This document shows positions 42,902-52,962 of a DNA stretch of 64,000 nucleotides, piece after piece. Position 1 is the first letter of the stretch. The number at the start of each line of letters is the position of its first letter. The notes beneath the pieces are model-generated. The model saw only the letters and a list, made by a program, of their open reading frames with translations. It did not search any database and was not told the DNA's origin. Both the position numbers and the translations under genes were made by a program. The DNA comes from Polaribacter sp. BAL334 (lineage in GTDB: Bacteria > Bacteroidota > Bacteroidia > Flavobacteriales > Flavobacteriaceae): positions 62,001 to 126,000 of the forward strand of contig NZ_JADWOV010000271.1 of assembly GCF_015767435.1 (NCBI RefSeq), in the 5' to 3' direction.

Positions 42902-44544
42902 ACAAAATTTGTTACCATTTTTAATTGATGTTCCAATTCAGATTCATGCATTTCAGTGGTTTTTTCATCCCAAAGAAACTGTTCTTTAAAAAGCTCTACA
43001 ACAAGATTTTTATATAAAATCACGCTGGGCATATCAAAAAATACTCTTCCTGTTCTTCTCATAAAAAAATCTGTTGGATTGCAAGCCATTTCATAATTGA
43101 TGGAAAACCAAACTTCTGCTTTTATCAATTTTTCTTCTTGGTTTTCATCAGTGAATTCATCAAACTTTTTCAGAATAACATCCGTTTGTTTTCCATAATT
43201 GTGCACTAAATATTCAGCATCTTTTTGAGAAAAGTCAACCTCATTGATTCGATTGTAAATGGCATCTGAATAGCTTTTTACTTCTTCTATATTTTTGAAA
43301 GTTTCTCCACAAAGTGTGATATTTTCTGTTTTTATAGCATCGAATTTTTTATCAAAACGCTTTTCATATTTTTTGGCAACCAAATCAACAATTCGTTCCG
43401 CCATTTTTCTATAGCCAGTTAATTTGCCTCCTGCAATAGAAATAAGTTCCGTTTCAGATACAAAAATTTCATCTTTTCTTGACAATTCTGAGGCAGATTT
43501 TCCTTCTTCATGAATCAAAGGTCGCAAACCTGCCCAAGAAGATTGAATATCATCTAAAGTAATATGTATCTTAGGAAACATATTGTTAACGGCTGATATT
43601 AAATAAGTTGCGTCAACAATGTTTGTGTTTACAGCGTCTTTATCTTCTTGATAATTGGTATCTGTAGTTCCAAAATAGGTCACTTTTCCTCTTGGAATGG
43701 CGAACATCATTCTTCCATCAGGAATGTCAAAATAAACAGCTTGTTTTACGGGTAATTTTTCGAAAGGAACCACCAAATGAACGCCTTTGGTGAGATGTAA
43801 ACGTTTGCCAATTTTCGAATGATTTATCTGACGCAATTCATCCACCCAAGGTCCTGCAGCATTGACAACATATTTAGATTTTATCTGAAAATATTCTCCT
43901 GAAATAGCATCCAAAACTTTTGCGCCAACAACCCTATTTTCTTCATAAATAAAATCGTTTGCAGCTACATAATTTAGCATTTTTGCTTTATAATTGAAAG
44001 CCGTTTTTAGGATTTCAATCGTTAAACGCGCATCATCAGTTCTATATTCTGCATAAAAACCTGCAGCATTTAAAATGCTTTCTGGCAACAAAGGTTCTTT
44101 TTCTAAAGCTTCTTTTTTAGATAGCATTTTGCGTTTGTCTTCACCTTCTACAGATGCCAAAATATCATATACTTTTAGACCAACAGAAGTCAACCAAGAA
44201 CCATAAGTGCCACCTTCAATCAAGGGTAAAATCATTTTTTCAGGAACCACCAAATGTGGTGCTAATTTATGCACAATAGCGCGTTCTGTGCCTACTTCTT
44301 TTACCAACCAAAAATCGAATTGTTTCAAATAGCGTAAACCACCGTGAATTAGTTTTGTTGATTTGCTTGACGTTCCTGAAGCAAAATCGTTTTTTTCTAT
44401 CAAAGCAACTTTCATTCCGCGCGAAGCTGCATCTAAAGCAATGCCAGCGCCTGTAATTCCACCACCAATTATTAAGAGATCAAATTCCGTGTTTTTGAAA
44501 TCAGAAATGAGTTGATTTCTCTGGAAAAAGGAGAAGTTTTTCAT
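42898..44544 (-). CDS. glpD: Aerobic glycerol-3-phosphate dehydrogenase, FAD-dependent
   Basis: 548 aa from the ATG at 44544. Oxidises glycerol-3-phosphate to dihydroxyacetone phosphate and passes electrons to menaquinone at the inner membrane. FAD motif LLIIGGGITGAGIALDAASR, then EKNDFASGTSSKSTKLIHGG, GPWVDELRQ and GRMMFAIPRGKVTYFGTTDT. The C-terminal helical domain (about 400-548) is intact. It starts 25 bases after the glpK stop, forming a glpK-glpD operon. Confidence 0.95.
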   Translation of the reverse strand: MKNFSFFQRNQLISDFKNTEFDLLIIGGGITGAGIALDAASRGMKVALIEKNDFASGTSSKSTKLIHGGLRYLKQFDFWLVKEVGTERAIVHKLAPHLVVPEKMILPLIEGGTYGSWLTSVGLKVYDILASVEGEDKRKMLSKKEALEKEPLLPESILNAAGFYAEYRTDDARLTIEILKTAFNYKAKMLNYVAANDFIYEENRVVGAKVLDAISGEYFQIKSKYVVNAAGPWVDELRQINHSKIGKRLHLTKGVHLVVPFEKLPVKQAVYFDIPDGRMMFAIPRGKVTYFGTTDTNYQEDKDAVNTNIVDATYLISAVNNMFPKIHITLDDIQSSWAGLRPLIHEEGKSASELSRKDEIFVSETELISIAGGKLTGYRKMAERIVDLVAKKYEKRFDKKFDAIKTENITLCGETFKNIEEVKSYSDAIYNRINEVDFSQKDAEYLVHNYGKQTDVILKKFDEFTDENQEEKLIKAEVWFSINYEMACNPTDFFMRRTGRVFFDMPSVILYKNLVVELFKEQFLWDEKTTEMHESELEHQLKMVTNFV

Positions 44545-44569
44545 AGCTTTTTTTAGATTTTTCGTTAAA

Positions 44570-46054
44570 TTAATCAATCCAATTTTTAGTGCGTTCAATC
44601 GCTTTTAACCAATTTTTATACAAATGTTCTCTTTTTTCTGAAGTGAATTTTGGGATGAATTCAACATCAATTTCACGATGAATTGTCAACTCATTTTGTT
44701 GCCACAAACCCACACAAATTCCCGCTAAATAGGCAGCGCCCATAACAGTTGTCTCTGTAATTTTTGGACGCTCAACAACCGTATTTAAAATATCTGCTTG
44801 AAACTGCATCAGCAAATTATTGGCACTTGCTCCACCATCAACTTTCAATGATTTTAGTGGAATTCCAGCATCTTCTTGCATGGCAATCAACACATCTTTT
44901 GTTTGATACGCCAAAGATTGTAAAGTTGCTTTGATCAAATGATTTTTGCCTGTATCTCTGGTCAAACCAAAAATAGCACCTCTTGCATACATGTCCCAAT
45001 AAGGAGCGCCTAAACCTGCAAATGCAGGCACTACAATCACAGGATTTTCATCACCTACATTTTGTGCGAAAAACTCACTTTCTTCAGCAGATTTTATAAT
45101 TTCTAAACCATCTCTCAACCATTGAATGGCTGCTCCAGCTACAAAAACGCTTCCTTCTAAAGCATAATACACTTTATTATTGATTCCCCAAGCAATCGTT
45201 GTTAACAAGCCATTTTTTGAAAACTGTGGTTTTTTTCCAGTATTCATCAATAAAAAACAGCCAGTTCCATACGTGTTTTTGGCATTTCCTTTTTTGAAAC
45301 ACGCTTGTCCAAACAAGGCAGCTTGTTGATCTCCGGCAATTCCTGCAATCGGAATTTTTGTTCCATTCAATATAAAATCACCAAAATGAAAAGAAGATGG
45401 CTTTACTTTTGGAAGCATTTTTTGATCAATATTCAATGCTTTTAAAAGCGTTTCGTCCCAACACAATTTGTTGATATCAAACAACATCGTTCTTGAAGCA
45501 TTGCTATAATCGGTTGCATGCACTTTTTTATCGGTCAAATTCCATAATATCCACGAATCAATAGTTCCAAAAAGTAAATTTCCTTTTTGAGCTTCTTGTT
45601 TTGCATTGGGAACATTTTCTAAAATCCAATGAATTTTGGTAGCTGAAAAATAGGCGTCAATGACCAAACCTGTGGTTTGTTTTACATGATTTTCTAAACC
45701 TCTTTTATTTAAATCTTCACAAATTTCAGCTGTTCTTTTGTCTTGCCAAACAATGGCGTTATAAATGGGTTTCCCCGAATTTTTATCCCAAATAACAGTA
45801 GTTTCTCGTTGATTGGTGATGCCAATTCCTACAATTTTATCCGCAGTAATATTTGCTATTTCTATTACTTTTTGCAAGGTTGAAAGTTGCGTTTCTAAAA
45901 TCACAAAAGGGTCATGCTCAACCCAACCAGATGCTGGATAAATTTGTTCAAATTCCTCTTGAGCAATCGCAACAATCTTCCCTTTTTCGTCCACCAAAAC
46001 CGAACGCGAACTCGTGGTTCCTTGGTCTAAAGCTAAAATATATTTTTGTGCCAT
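44570..46054 (-). CDS. glpK: Glycerol kinase
   Basis: 494 aa, FGGY sugar kinase family. ATP-dependent phosphorylation of glycerol to glycerol-3-phosphate. The N-terminal phosphate-binding motif is [17 protein letters not shown], followed by [10 protein letters not shown], the substrate region [16 protein letters not shown], and the FGGY signature region [12 protein letters not shown] and [20 protein letters not shown]. First gene of the glpK-glpD operon. Neither a glycerol channel (glpF) nor a repressor (glpR) is adjacent, which is unusual; a putative antiporter is divergent. Confidence 0.96.
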   Translation of the reverse strand: MAQKYILALDQGTTSSRSVLVDEKGKIVAIAQEEFEQIYPASGWVEHDPFVILETQLSTLQKVIEIANITADKIVGIGITNQRETTVIWDKNSGKPIYNAIVWQDKRTAEICEDLNKRGLENHVKQTTGLVIDAYFSATKIHWILENVPNAKQEAQKGNLLFGTIDSWILWNLTDKKVHATDYSNASRTMLFDINKLCWDETLLKALNIDQKMLPKVKPSSFHFGDFILNGTKIPIAGIAGDQQAALFGQACFKKGNAKNTYGTGCFLLMNTGKKPQFSKNGLLTTIAWGINNKVYYALEGSVFVAGAAIQWLRDGLEIIKSAEESEFFAQNVGDENPVIVVPAFAGLGAPYWDMYARGAIFGLTRDTGKNHLIKATLQSLAYQTKDVLIAMQEDAGIPLKSLKVDGGASANNLLMQFQADILNTVVERPKITETTVMGAAYLAGICVGLWQQNELTIHREIDVEFIPKFTSEKREHLYKNWLKAIERTKNWID

Positions 46055-46141
46055 AAAACTGCAAATACAAATAGCAATTTACAAAATTACCCGAAATAAT
46101 ATGGATAAATTAGTACCTTTCCGAAAATTAAAATCATTTCT

Positions 46142-47617
46142 ATGGATTATGGATTTCTGTCAGTAATACCTCCTGTTGTTGCTATTATTTTGGCTTTAAG
46201 AACTAAGCAAGTGTATATTGCTTTGCTATTTGGAATTTGGTTTTCATGGCTGATTATCAAAGGTTGGAATCCACTTGATGGAACAATTGCCATGATTGAA
46301 GCCATGGTTGATGTGTTTCAATCGAAAGGAAATACCAGAACAATCATGTTTAGTGCTTTGGTGGGTGCTTTGCTGATTTTCATTCAATATTCAAAAGGAG
46401 TAGAAGGATTTGTCAATTATTTGAATAAGAAATTAGTAACATTAGAAGCAAAAAAATCAGGATTTGCGAGAATTATGGTTCAGATTTTGGCGATGTTTAC
46501 AGGAATTTTATTGTTTGTTGAAACCAGTATCAGTTCCTTAACTGTAGGAACATTGTATCGTCCAATTTTTGATCGATTAAAAATTCCGAGAGAGAAATTA
46601 GCATATATTGCCGATTCAAGTTCTGCACCTTCCTCAATTCTGATTCCTTTTAATGCTTGGGGTGCCTTTATTATGGGATTGTTGTTGACACAAGGAATTG
46701 ACAAACCATTTTCTATGATGATGGCATCTATCAAATATAATTTTTATCCATTATTAGCGATTGTGATTGTTTTTGTAGTGATTTTATCCAAAAAAGATAT
46801 TGGATTAATGAAAAAAGCCGAGAAAAGAACGCTGGAAACAGGAGCTATACTAAATGAAAATTCCACGCCAATGGTTTCTGATGAGGTGACATCATTTCCG
46901 CCAAAAGAAGGAATAGAGGCAAAAGCGTATAATATGGTTGTGCCACTTTTGGTGATGGTTTTAATGATGCCCATCAATCTAATTTTTACAGGTTGGAATG
47001 CTGTAAAAGAATCCAATTCTTTCTTAAATCATGTGTCACAAGCCATTGGTGAAGGGTCAGGTTCTTCCTCTGTTTTATATGCTGTTATTACCGCAATTTT
47101 AGTGGCAATTTTGATGTATTTTATTCAAGGAATTTTAAAACCTAAAGAAGCAATAACGCTAACATTAAAAGGAATTAGTGAATTAATGCCCTTGGCTTTA
47201 TTGATGTTATTAGCGTTTGCTATTGGTGATGCTTGTAAGGAATTAGAAACAGGAATGTATGTTGCGAATGCCACAAAAGGCTGGTTATCAGCAGAATTGT
47301 TGCCAGCAGTAGTTTTTGTAATTAGTTCGTTTATTGCATTTTCTACAGGAACTTCGTGGGGAACTTTTGCAATTATGTTGGCAATTTCTATTCCAATGGC
47401 AACGATTCATGGAGCTGATGTAACGATTATAGTTGCAGCAACTTTAGGAGGAGGGATTTTTGGAGACCATTGTTCGCCAATTTCAGATACAACCATAATT
47501 TCCTCTATGGCTTCAGCTAGTGATCATATTGATCATGTAAAAACCCAATTACCGTATGCAATTATTGGGGGAATTATCACCACAATTTTATATTTGATTA
47601 TTGGGTTTTTTGGATGA
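46142..47617 (+). CDS. Na+/H+ antiporter NhaC family protein
   Basis: 491 aa, about eleven membrane segments. Family traits: AIILALRTKQVYIALLFGIW at the start, NAWGAFIMGLLLTQ, LMLLAFAIGDACKELETGMY, and GTSWGTFAIMLAISIPMATI and GGGIFGDHCSPISDTTIISS with the conserved acidic residues of the ion path. Members exchange Na+ and H+, or malate/lactate with Na+ in the MleN subgroup. A weak -7-like TACCTTTC lies at 46114-46121. Divergent from glpK. Confidence 0.88.
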   Translation: MDYGFLSVIPPVVAIILALRTKQVYIALLFGIWFSWLIIKGWNPLDGTIAMIEAMVDVFQSKGNTRTIMFSALVGALLIFIQYSKGVEGFVNYLNKKLVTLEAKKSGFARIMVQILAMFTGILLFVETSISSLTVGTLYRPIFDRLKIPREKLAYIADSSSAPSSILIPFNAWGAFIMGLLLTQGIDKPFSMMMASIKYNFYPLLAIVIVFVVILSKKDIGLMKKAEKRTLETGAILNENSTPMVSDEVTSFPPKEGIEAKAYNMVVPLLVMVLMMPINLIFTGWNAVKESNSFLNHVSQAIGEGSGSSSVLYAVITAILVAILMYFIQGILKPKEAITLTLKGISELMPLALLMLLAFAIGDACKELETGMYVANATKGWLSAELLPAVVFVISSFIAFSTGTSWGTFAIMLAISIPMATIHGADVTIIVAATLGGGIFGDHCSPISDTTIISSMASASDHIDHVKTQLPYAIIGGIITTILYLIIGFFG

Positions 47618-47620
47618 TTC

Positions 47621-47706
47621 TAAACGCAAAGACACAGAGTTTTCGGAAAGAGCGCAAAGTTAATCTTACTGAACTTTGCGAAGAAACTTTGCGCTCTTTG
47701 CGTTTA
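47621..47706. repeat. Nested inverted repeat built of GCGCAAAGTT/AACTTTGCGC units
   Basis: Outer arms TAAACGCAAAGA (47621-47632) and TCTTTGCGTTTA (47695-47706). Inner arms AGAGCGCAAAGTT (47649-47661) and AACTTTGCGCTCT (47685-47697). There is an extra copy of AACTTTGCG at 47672-47680. It fills the entire gap between two convergent genes and could fold as a long hairpin that terminates both transcripts. The sequence type (CTTTGCGC-CTTTGCG) is of a kind I associate with repeated spacers in Bacteroidetes. Confidence 0.7.
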
Positions 47707-47709
47707 AAA

Positions 47710-48102
47710 TTAAGCTAAAATTCCACGTTTTCCCAATTCAGGAATCATACGTAAAGCACCCTCTTTTATGGTATTTTCTTTAAAAACAAAGGTTTTTTCA
47801 AACAAGGTATTTCCTTCAAAAAAAGTAACTTGAAAACGATTGTTTAGTTTGAATAATTCTGGTTGAATCAATTCAATTTTTGCAAAGGAATTTGCGGGCA
47901 AAACATCCAATTTTTTACGAAATAAAGAAGTGGTTTTTACATCAGAAAATCCTTGTGAGACAATTACAACCAATTCTAAATCAACCGATTTTTTATTAAT
48001 GATATACACATTCCAATCATCAGTTTTGTAAATATCATTGTATTCAAAAACAACGGCAATTGCTATATCAGAAACTTCAGGAATGTGAATGTCTTTTTTC
48101 AT
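47710..48102 (-). CDS. Conserved hypothetical protein downstream of pheS
   Basis: 130 aa from the ATG at 48102: MKKDIHIPEVSDIAIAVVFE, then YNDIYKTDDWNVYIINKKSV and LRMIPELGKRGILA at the C-terminus. It looks like a small beta-sandwich without signal peptide. Homologues next to pheS are sometimes labelled as phenylalanyl-tRNA synthetase subunits in databases, but no synthetase motif is present, so I treat that label as positional. Function unknown. Confidence 0.7.
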   Translation of the reverse strand: MKKDIHIPEVSDIAIAVVFEYNDIYKTDDWNVYIINKKSVDLELVVIVSQGFSDVKTTSLFRKKLDVLPANSFAKIELIQPELFKLNNRFQVTFFEGNTLFEKTFVFKENTIKEGALRMIPELGKRGILA

Positions 48103-48131
48103 TTTGATCAATGGTTCAGAGTTACATAGTT

Positions 48132-48195
48132 GCAAAGGTTCAAAGTGAGCGTTTGTGCAAGAAGAAATTTAAATTTTCAAACCTTTGCCACTTTG
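48132..48195. repeat. Inverted-repeat spacer between the hypothetical gene and pheS
   Basis: Arms GCAAAGGTT (48132-48140) and AACCTTTGC (48180-48188), with a second pair CAAAGTG (48141-48147) and CACTTTG (48189-48195) arranged as inverted copies of each other. Further degenerate units (TTTGCTACTTTGCCACTCTA) follow. Non-coding, related in style to the 47621-47706 element. Confidence 0.5.
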
Positions 48196-48216
48196 TTTCT
48201 TTGCTACTTTGCCACT

Positions 48217-49251
48217 CTAAATAATAGACTTAAACTGCTCTAAAAAACGCTTGTCATTTTCATAAAACATTCTGATATCAGGAATTTGATATAACAACAT
48301 GGCAATGCGTTCTATACCCATTCCAAAAGCGTAACCAGAGTATTTTGTGGGGTCTATATTGCAGTTTTTCAACACATTAGGATCCACCATTCCACAACCC
48401 ATAATTTCTAACCAACCAGTTCCTTTGGTGATTCTGTAGTCAATTTCAGTTTCTAATCCCCAATAAATATCCACTTCAGCACTCGGTTCTGTAAACGGAA
48501 AATAAGAAGGTCTCAAACGTATTTTTGATTTTCCAAACATCTCTTTGGTAAAGTACAAAAGTGTTTGTTTCAAATCAGCAAACGAAACATTTGTATCTAT
48601 ATACAAACCTTCCACTTGATGAAAAATACAATGTGCTCTCGCAGAAATATCTTCATTTCTAAAAACTCTTCCAGGAGAAATGGTTCTAATTGGAGGCTGA
48701 TTTTTTTCCATATAACGCACTTGTACTGAAGACGTATGAGTTCGCAATAATAGATCTGAATTGAATTTTCCTCCAGCTTGTTCTATAAAAAAAGTATCTT
48801 GCATGTCTCTTGCAGGATGATATTCTGGCAAATTTAATGCGGTAAAATTGTGCCAATCATCCTCAATTTCTGGTCCTTCAGAAACAGTAAAACCAATCCT
48901 GTTAAAAACTTCAATAATTTGATTTTTAACAATGGATATTGGATGACGAGATCCTAGTTCAATGGGTTCTGCAGGTCTAGTTAAATCGCCGTAAATTGAC
49001 TTTTCCTCAGTGGAATTTTCTAAAGAAGTTGCTATTTCAAGTACTTTTTCTTCAGCAGTTTTTTTCAATGTATTCAATGCTTGCCCAAAATCTTTACGCA
49101 AATCAGCATCCACATTTTTAAATTCAGCAAATAAGTCTTTTAATAGTCCTTTACTTCCTAAATATTTAATTCTGAAAGTTTCTAATTCCTCTTTTGTTGA
49201 GGCGTTAAAATGACTCACTTCAACAATCAATTCTTTTACTTTGTCTAACAT
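48217..49251 (-). CDS. pheS: Phenylalanine--tRNA ligase alpha subunit
   Basis: 344 aa, catalytic subunit of the (alpha-beta)2 class II synthetase. The N-terminal coiled coil is about residues 1-85. Substrate-site regions are [20 protein letters not shown] and [11 protein letters not shown], motif 2 is [20 protein letters not shown], and motif 3 is [20 protein letters not shown]. The beta subunit gene pheT is not adjacent, which is common in Bacteroidetes. It lies upstream of the hypothetical gene, separated by a repetitive spacer. Confidence 0.96.
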   Translation of the reverse strand: MLDKVKELIVEVSHFNASTKEELETFRIKYLGSKGLLKDLFAEFKNVDADLRKDFGQALNTLKKTAEEKVLEIATSLENSTEEKSIYGDLTRPAEPIELGSRHPISIVKNQIIEVFNRIGFTVSEGPEIEDDWHNFTALNLPEYHPARDMQDTFFIEQAGGKFNSDLLLRTHTSSVQVRYMEKNQPPIRTISPGRVFRNEDISARAHCIFHQVEGLYIDTNVSFADLKQTLLYFTKEMFGKSKIRLRPSYFPFTEPSAEVDIYWGLETEIDYRITKGTGWLEIMGCGMVDPNVLKNCNIDPTKYSGYAFGMGIERIAMLLYQIPDIRMFYENDKRFLEQFKSII

Positions 49252-49405
49252 TTTGTGCGAAAATTAGATTGCAAATTTACAGTATTTTAAAGAGTTTTTC
49301 GGATGATTTTTTTAGCTTTCTAAATCACACAACGAAATCGATTGAAAATTGGGGTTAAAACGAAAATATTCACAATTTTTTAATTTTGCGATATTGAAAA
49401 ATTCA

Positions 49406-49413
49406 TATCTTTG
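49406..49413 (+). promoter_or_regulatory. Promoter for gdhA: TTG (49386-49388), 17-base spacer, TATCTTTG
   Basis: TATCTTTGTGG matches TAnnTTTG exactly with a TTG 17 bases upstream. A second possible -7 box TAATTTTG is at 49381-49388. The ATG at 49448 leaves a leader of about 30 bases. Confidence 0.65.
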
Positions 49414-49447
49414 TGGCACGAAAATTTTATTAATATCATAAAAAAAT

Positions 49448-50803
49448 ATGGAAGAAAGTATGAAATCCAAAATAGATGGGTTTATGGAGCTCGTTGAAAA
49501 ACGCAACAGTCATGAACCTGAATTTTTACAGGCTGTAAGAGAAGTGGCAGAAACTGTAATCCCTTATATCATTCAACACGAAATTTATAACGGAAAAAAT
49601 ATTTTATTAAGAATGGTAGAGCCAGAAAGATTGATTTCTTTCAGAGTTTCATGGGTTGATGATAGTGGTGAAATTCAAGTAAATAGAGGCTATAGAATTC
49701 AAATGAATTCTGCAATTGGCCCTTATAAAGGAGGTTTACGTTTTCACCCAACAGTAAATGCTAGTATTTTAAAGTTTTTAGCTTTTGAACAAGTATTTAA
49801 AAATTCCTTGACCACATTGCCAATGGGTGGTGGAAAAGGAGGTTCTGATTTTGATCCAAAAGGAAAATCAGACAATGAAATCATGCGTTTTTGCCATGCA
49901 TTTATGACTGAATTATTCAGACACATTGGTCCAAATACGGATGTTCCTGCAGGAGATATTGGAGTTGGCGCAAGAGAAATTGGTTTTATGTTTGGAATGT
50001 ATAAAAAACTAAACAACGAATTTACAGGAGTTTTAACAGGAAAAGGACAATCTTGGGGAGGTTCATTAATCAGACCAGAAGCAACAGGTTATGGAACAGT
50101 GTATTTTGCACAAAACATGTTACAGCGTAAAAACGAATCGTTCTCTGGAAAAAAAGTAGTGATTTCTGGTTCAGGAAATGTGGCTCAATTCGCAGCAGAA
50201 AAAGCCATTGAATTAGGCGCAAAAGTTTTAACACTTTCTGATTCAAGTGGTTATATTCACGTTGAAAATGGTTTTTCTACAGAGCAATTGAAACATGTAA
50301 TGCATATCAAAAATGTAAAACGAGGAAGAATTAGTGATTTTCTAGATGCATATCCTTCAGCAAAATTTGTAAAAAACCAAACTCCTTGGGAAGTTGCTTG
50401 TGATATTGCTTTGCCTTGTGCTACTCAAAACGAATTGAATGGTGATGATGCAAAAATGCTTATTAAAAACGGTTGTATGTGTGTTTCTGAAGGTGCAAAT
50501 ATGCCTTCAACTCCTGAAGCGATGCACGAATTTCAACATGCAAAAATTTTATTTGCGCCAGGAAAAGCGTCAAATGCTGGTGGTGTTGCAACTTCTGGAT
50601 TGGAAATGAGTCAAAATTCATTACGATTGAGCTGGTCAAGAAAAGAAGTGGATGAGCGTTTGAAAGAAATTATGGAAAATATCCATAATTCTTGCGTGCA
50701 ATATGGTCAAAATGAAGATGCATCCATTGATTATGTTAGAGGAGCAAATATTGCTGGTTTTGTGAAAGTTGCAGATGCCATGTTAGCGCAAGGAATTATT
50801 TAA
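49448..50803 (+). CDS. gdhA: Glutamate dehydrogenase, probably NADP-specific
   Basis: 451 aa. Reductive amination of 2-oxoglutarate with ammonium, or the reverse. Substrate-binding SAIGPYKGGLRFHPTVN, catalytic lysine region LPMGGGKGGSDFDPKGKSDN, and dinucleotide fold VVISGSGNVAQFAAEKAIEL. The hexameric GDH-I type with about 450 residues is usually NADP-dependent and biosynthetic; I infer this from length, not from a diagnostic residue. It has its own promoter and terminator and so is a single-gene unit. Confidence 0.95.
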   Translation: MEESMKSKIDGFMELVEKRNSHEPEFLQAVREVAETVIPYIIQHEIYNGKNILLRMVEPERLISFRVSWVDDSGEIQVNRGYRIQMNSAIGPYKGGLRFHPTVNASILKFLAFEQVFKNSLTTLPMGGGKGGSDFDPKGKSDNEIMRFCHAFMTELFRHIGPNTDVPAGDIGVGAREIGFMFGMYKKLNNEFTGVLTGKGQSWGGSLIRPEATGYGTVYFAQNMLQRKNESFSGKKVVISGSGNVAQFAAEKAIELGAKVLTLSDSSGYIHVENGFSTEQLKHVMHIKNVKRGRISDFLDAYPSAKFVKNQTPWEVACDIALPCATQNELNGDDAKMLIKNGCMCVSEGANMPSTPEAMHEFQHAKILFAPGKASNAGGVATSGLEMSQNSLRLSWSRKEVDERLKEIMENIHNSCVQYGQNEDASIDYVRGANIAGFVKVADAMLAQGII

Positions 50804-50827
50804 CATCATTTTTCATATTAAATCAAG

Positions 50828-50857
50828 AAAGCACATCAATTTTGGTGTGCTTTTTTT
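50828..50857 (+). terminator. Rho-independent terminator after gdhA
   Basis: Stem AAAGCACATCAA with TTGGTGTGCTTT (one G-T pair) and a very short loop, followed by a run of T. It lies 25 bases after the gdhA stop and 11 bases before the next ATG. Confidence 0.85.
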
Positions 50858-50868
50858 ATTTTTATAAC

Positions 50869-51711
50869 ATGAAAATGATCAAAAATCAAATTATTACTGG
50901 AAGCTGTGAAAAACCTATTTTGGTTGATGTTTTTTTTAATGAAAACAGCCAACCAAAACCAATCGTTATTTTTTGTCACGGTTACAAAGGCTTTAAAGAT
51001 TGGGGCGCTTGGAATTTAATGGCGGAAACTTTTGCAAATTCAGACTTTTTCTTTCTGAAATTTAATTTTTCTCACAATGGAGGAACTGTTCAAAATCCAA
51101 TTGATTTTCCCGATTTAGAAGCCTTTGGGAATAACAATTATACCAAAGAATTGGATGATTTAGAAAAAGTTATAGATTGGATTTCCACAAATCAAGATTT
51201 TAAATATGAAGCAAAAACTGATGAAATTTCTTTGATTGGTCACAGTAGAGCTGGAGGGATTGTTCTTTTAAAATCCAATGAGGATACAAGAATTCAAAAA
51301 GTAATTACGTTGGCTGGAGTTTCTGATTTTAGTAAAAGAACAGCCACAATTGGTGATTTAGAAGAATGGAAAAAAGAAGGAGTAAAATATGTTTTAAATG
51401 AAAGAACCAAACAAAAAATGCCCCATTTTTATCAATTTTATGAAGATTTTATCAGAAATAAAGAACGCTTGAATATTCAAAAAGCAACAGAAAGCATACA
51501 AATTCCGCATTTAATTATTCATGGAGATCAGGACAATGTTGTTTCTATTGAAGAAGCAAAAAACCTTTATAAATGGAATCCAAATGCAACGTTTACTGTG
51601 ATTAAAAACGCAGATCATGTGTTCAATGTGTTTCATCCTTGGGAAAAAAGTGTGGTTTCAGATGAGTTTCTTGAAGCAATTGAAAAGTGTATAGAATTTT
51701 TAAAAGCATGA
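50869..51711 (+). CDS. Alpha/beta hydrolase
   Basis: 280 aa from the ATG at 50869, no signal peptide. Alpha/beta-hydrolase landmarks: the oxyanion-hole segment VIFCHGYKGFKDWGAWNLMA, nucleophile Ser in LIGHSRAGGIVLL, the acid region LIIHGDQDNVVSIEEA, and the catalytic His in KNADHVFNVFHPW. The group resembles acyl-CoA thioesterase/dienelactone-hydrolase-like proteins, but the substrate is unknown. A start at 50842 is excluded because it would begin inside the gdhA terminator. Confidence 0.85.
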   Translation: MKMIKNQIITGSCEKPILVDVFFNENSQPKPIVIFCHGYKGFKDWGAWNLMAETFANSDFFFLKFNFSHNGGTVQNPIDFPDLEAFGNNNYTKELDDLEKVIDWISTNQDFKYEAKTDEISLIGHSRAGGIVLLKSNEDTRIQKVITLAGVSDFSKRTATIGDLEEWKKEGVKYVLNERTKQKMPHFYQFYEDFIRNKERLNIQKATESIQIPHLIIHGDQDNVVSIEEAKNLYKWNPNATFTVIKNADHVFNVFHPWEKSVVSDEFLEAIEKCIEFLKA

Positions 51712-51744
51712 GATAAATTCTAAGGATTTCCGTACTTTAGAAAC

Positions 51745-52827
51745 ATGGAATTGCGACCTCCTTTTCGTAAAATTATTCACGTTGACATGGATGCCTTTTT
51801 TGCATCTGTTGAACAATTAGACAATCCTGATTTGAAGGGAAAACCAATTGCTGTTGGCGGAAGTGAAGCAAGAGGTGTTGTTGCAGCAGCAAGTTATGAA
51901 GCGCGAAAATTTGGCGTTAAATCTGCTATGAGTGGTGTTTTAGCGAAACAAAAATGTCCTGATTTAATTTTTGTAAAGCCGAATTTTTCGAGATATAAAG
52001 AGATTTCTCATCAAATTAGAGAAATTTTTTATGATTATACGGATTTGGTGGAGCCACTTTCTTTAGACGAAGCGTATTTGGATGTTACCGAAAATAAAGT
52101 TGGAAATCCGTCAGCAAGTTTGATTGCGAAAGAAATCAGAAATCGGATTTTTAACGAATTGAATTTGACAGCCTCTGCAGGAATTTCTATCAATAAATTC
52201 ATTGCAAAAGTTGCTTCGGATATCAACAAACCTAATGGACAAAAAACCATCAATCCTGAAGAAGTAATCTCTTTTTTGGAAAATTTGCCCGTCAATCAAT
52301 TTTATGGAGTTGGCAAAGTTACCGCTTCAAAAATGTATAATTTAGGGATTTTTACTGGCAATGATTTAAAACAAAAATCATTGGAAGAATTGGCAAATTT
52401 GTTTGGGAAATCTGGAGCACATTATTACAATATTGTTCGAGGAATTCATAATAGCGAGGTAAAGCCTGACAGAATTCGGAAATCTGTAGGTGCAGAAACC
52501 ACTTTTTTTGAAAACATTTCTTCGGAAATTTTTATGATTCAAAAGTTAGAAAAAATTGCTGATGAATTGGAAAAAAGGATGAAAAAAAGTGATACTAAAG
52601 GAAAAACAGTGACGCTAAAAATCAAATATTCTGATTTTACATTGCAAACCAGAAGTAAAACCATTGATGAGTTCATCCAACAGAAAAAAGAATTTTTTCC
52701 AATAGTGAAAGAATTGTTGTATCAAGAAAAATTGAAAAATTCAGTTCGTTTGTTAGGCATTTCTTTTGCAAATTTAAATTCCGAGAAAAAAACACCAATT
52801 TGGGTGCAATTGAAATTTGATTTTTAA
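51745..52827 (+). CDS. dinB: DNA polymerase IV
   Basis: 360-aa Y-family translesion polymerase. Palm-domain catalytic acids in HVDMDAFFASVEQLDNPDLK and LSLDEAYLDVTENK, the finger region AASYEARKFGVKSAM, thumb helix-hairpin-helix FYGVGKVTASKMYNLGI, and a little-finger domain at the C-terminus. There is no recognisable beta-clamp motif at the extreme end apart from a terminal WVQLKFDF. SOS control is likely in the family, but I did not find a LexA box here. Confidence 0.95.
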   Translation: MELRPPFRKIIHVDMDAFFASVEQLDNPDLKGKPIAVGGSEARGVVAAASYEARKFGVKSAMSGVLAKQKCPDLIFVKPNFSRYKEISHQIREIFYDYTDLVEPLSLDEAYLDVTENKVGNPSASLIAKEIRNRIFNELNLTASAGISINKFIAKVASDINKPNGQKTINPEEVISFLENLPVNQFYGVGKVTASKMYNLGIFTGNDLKQKSLEELANLFGKSGAHYYNIVRGIHNSEVKPDRIRKSVGAETTFFENISSEIFMIQKLEKIADELEKRMKKSDTKGKTVTLKIKYSDFTLQTRSKTIDEFIQQKKEFFPIVKELLYQEKLKNSVRLLGISFANLNSEKKTPIWVQLKFDF

Positions 52828-52837
52828 TGATGATTTT

Positions 52838-52945
52838 GCCACGAATTCAAGAATTATTGCAAGTAACTTCTTATAAATTTTAAAAAAGGACATTAAATAA
52901 ATGGTGATTGCTTCTAAAAATTCGAGATAATTGGTGAAATTAGTG
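52838..52945. repeat. Degenerate CCACGAATTC-type intergenic spacer
   Basis: The gap between dinB and the next gene begins GCCACGAATTCAAGAATT and ends AAATTCGAGATAATTGGTGA then AATTAGTGTCC. The two ends are degenerate inverse copies of each other, as in the CACGAATTC/GAATTCGTG spacer type I associate with flavobacteria. No coding potential. Confidence 0.4.
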
Positions 52946-52962
52946 TCCAAAAAAAATAACTC

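Noticed and set aside
47710..48102. Phenylalanyl-tRNA synthetase subunit label for the 130-aa protein
   Set aside because: No class II motif is present; the name would only come from position next to pheS.
49312..49506. Minus-strand frame in the pheS/gdhA gap
   Set aside because: It covers the gdhA promoter and start antisense and has no motif.
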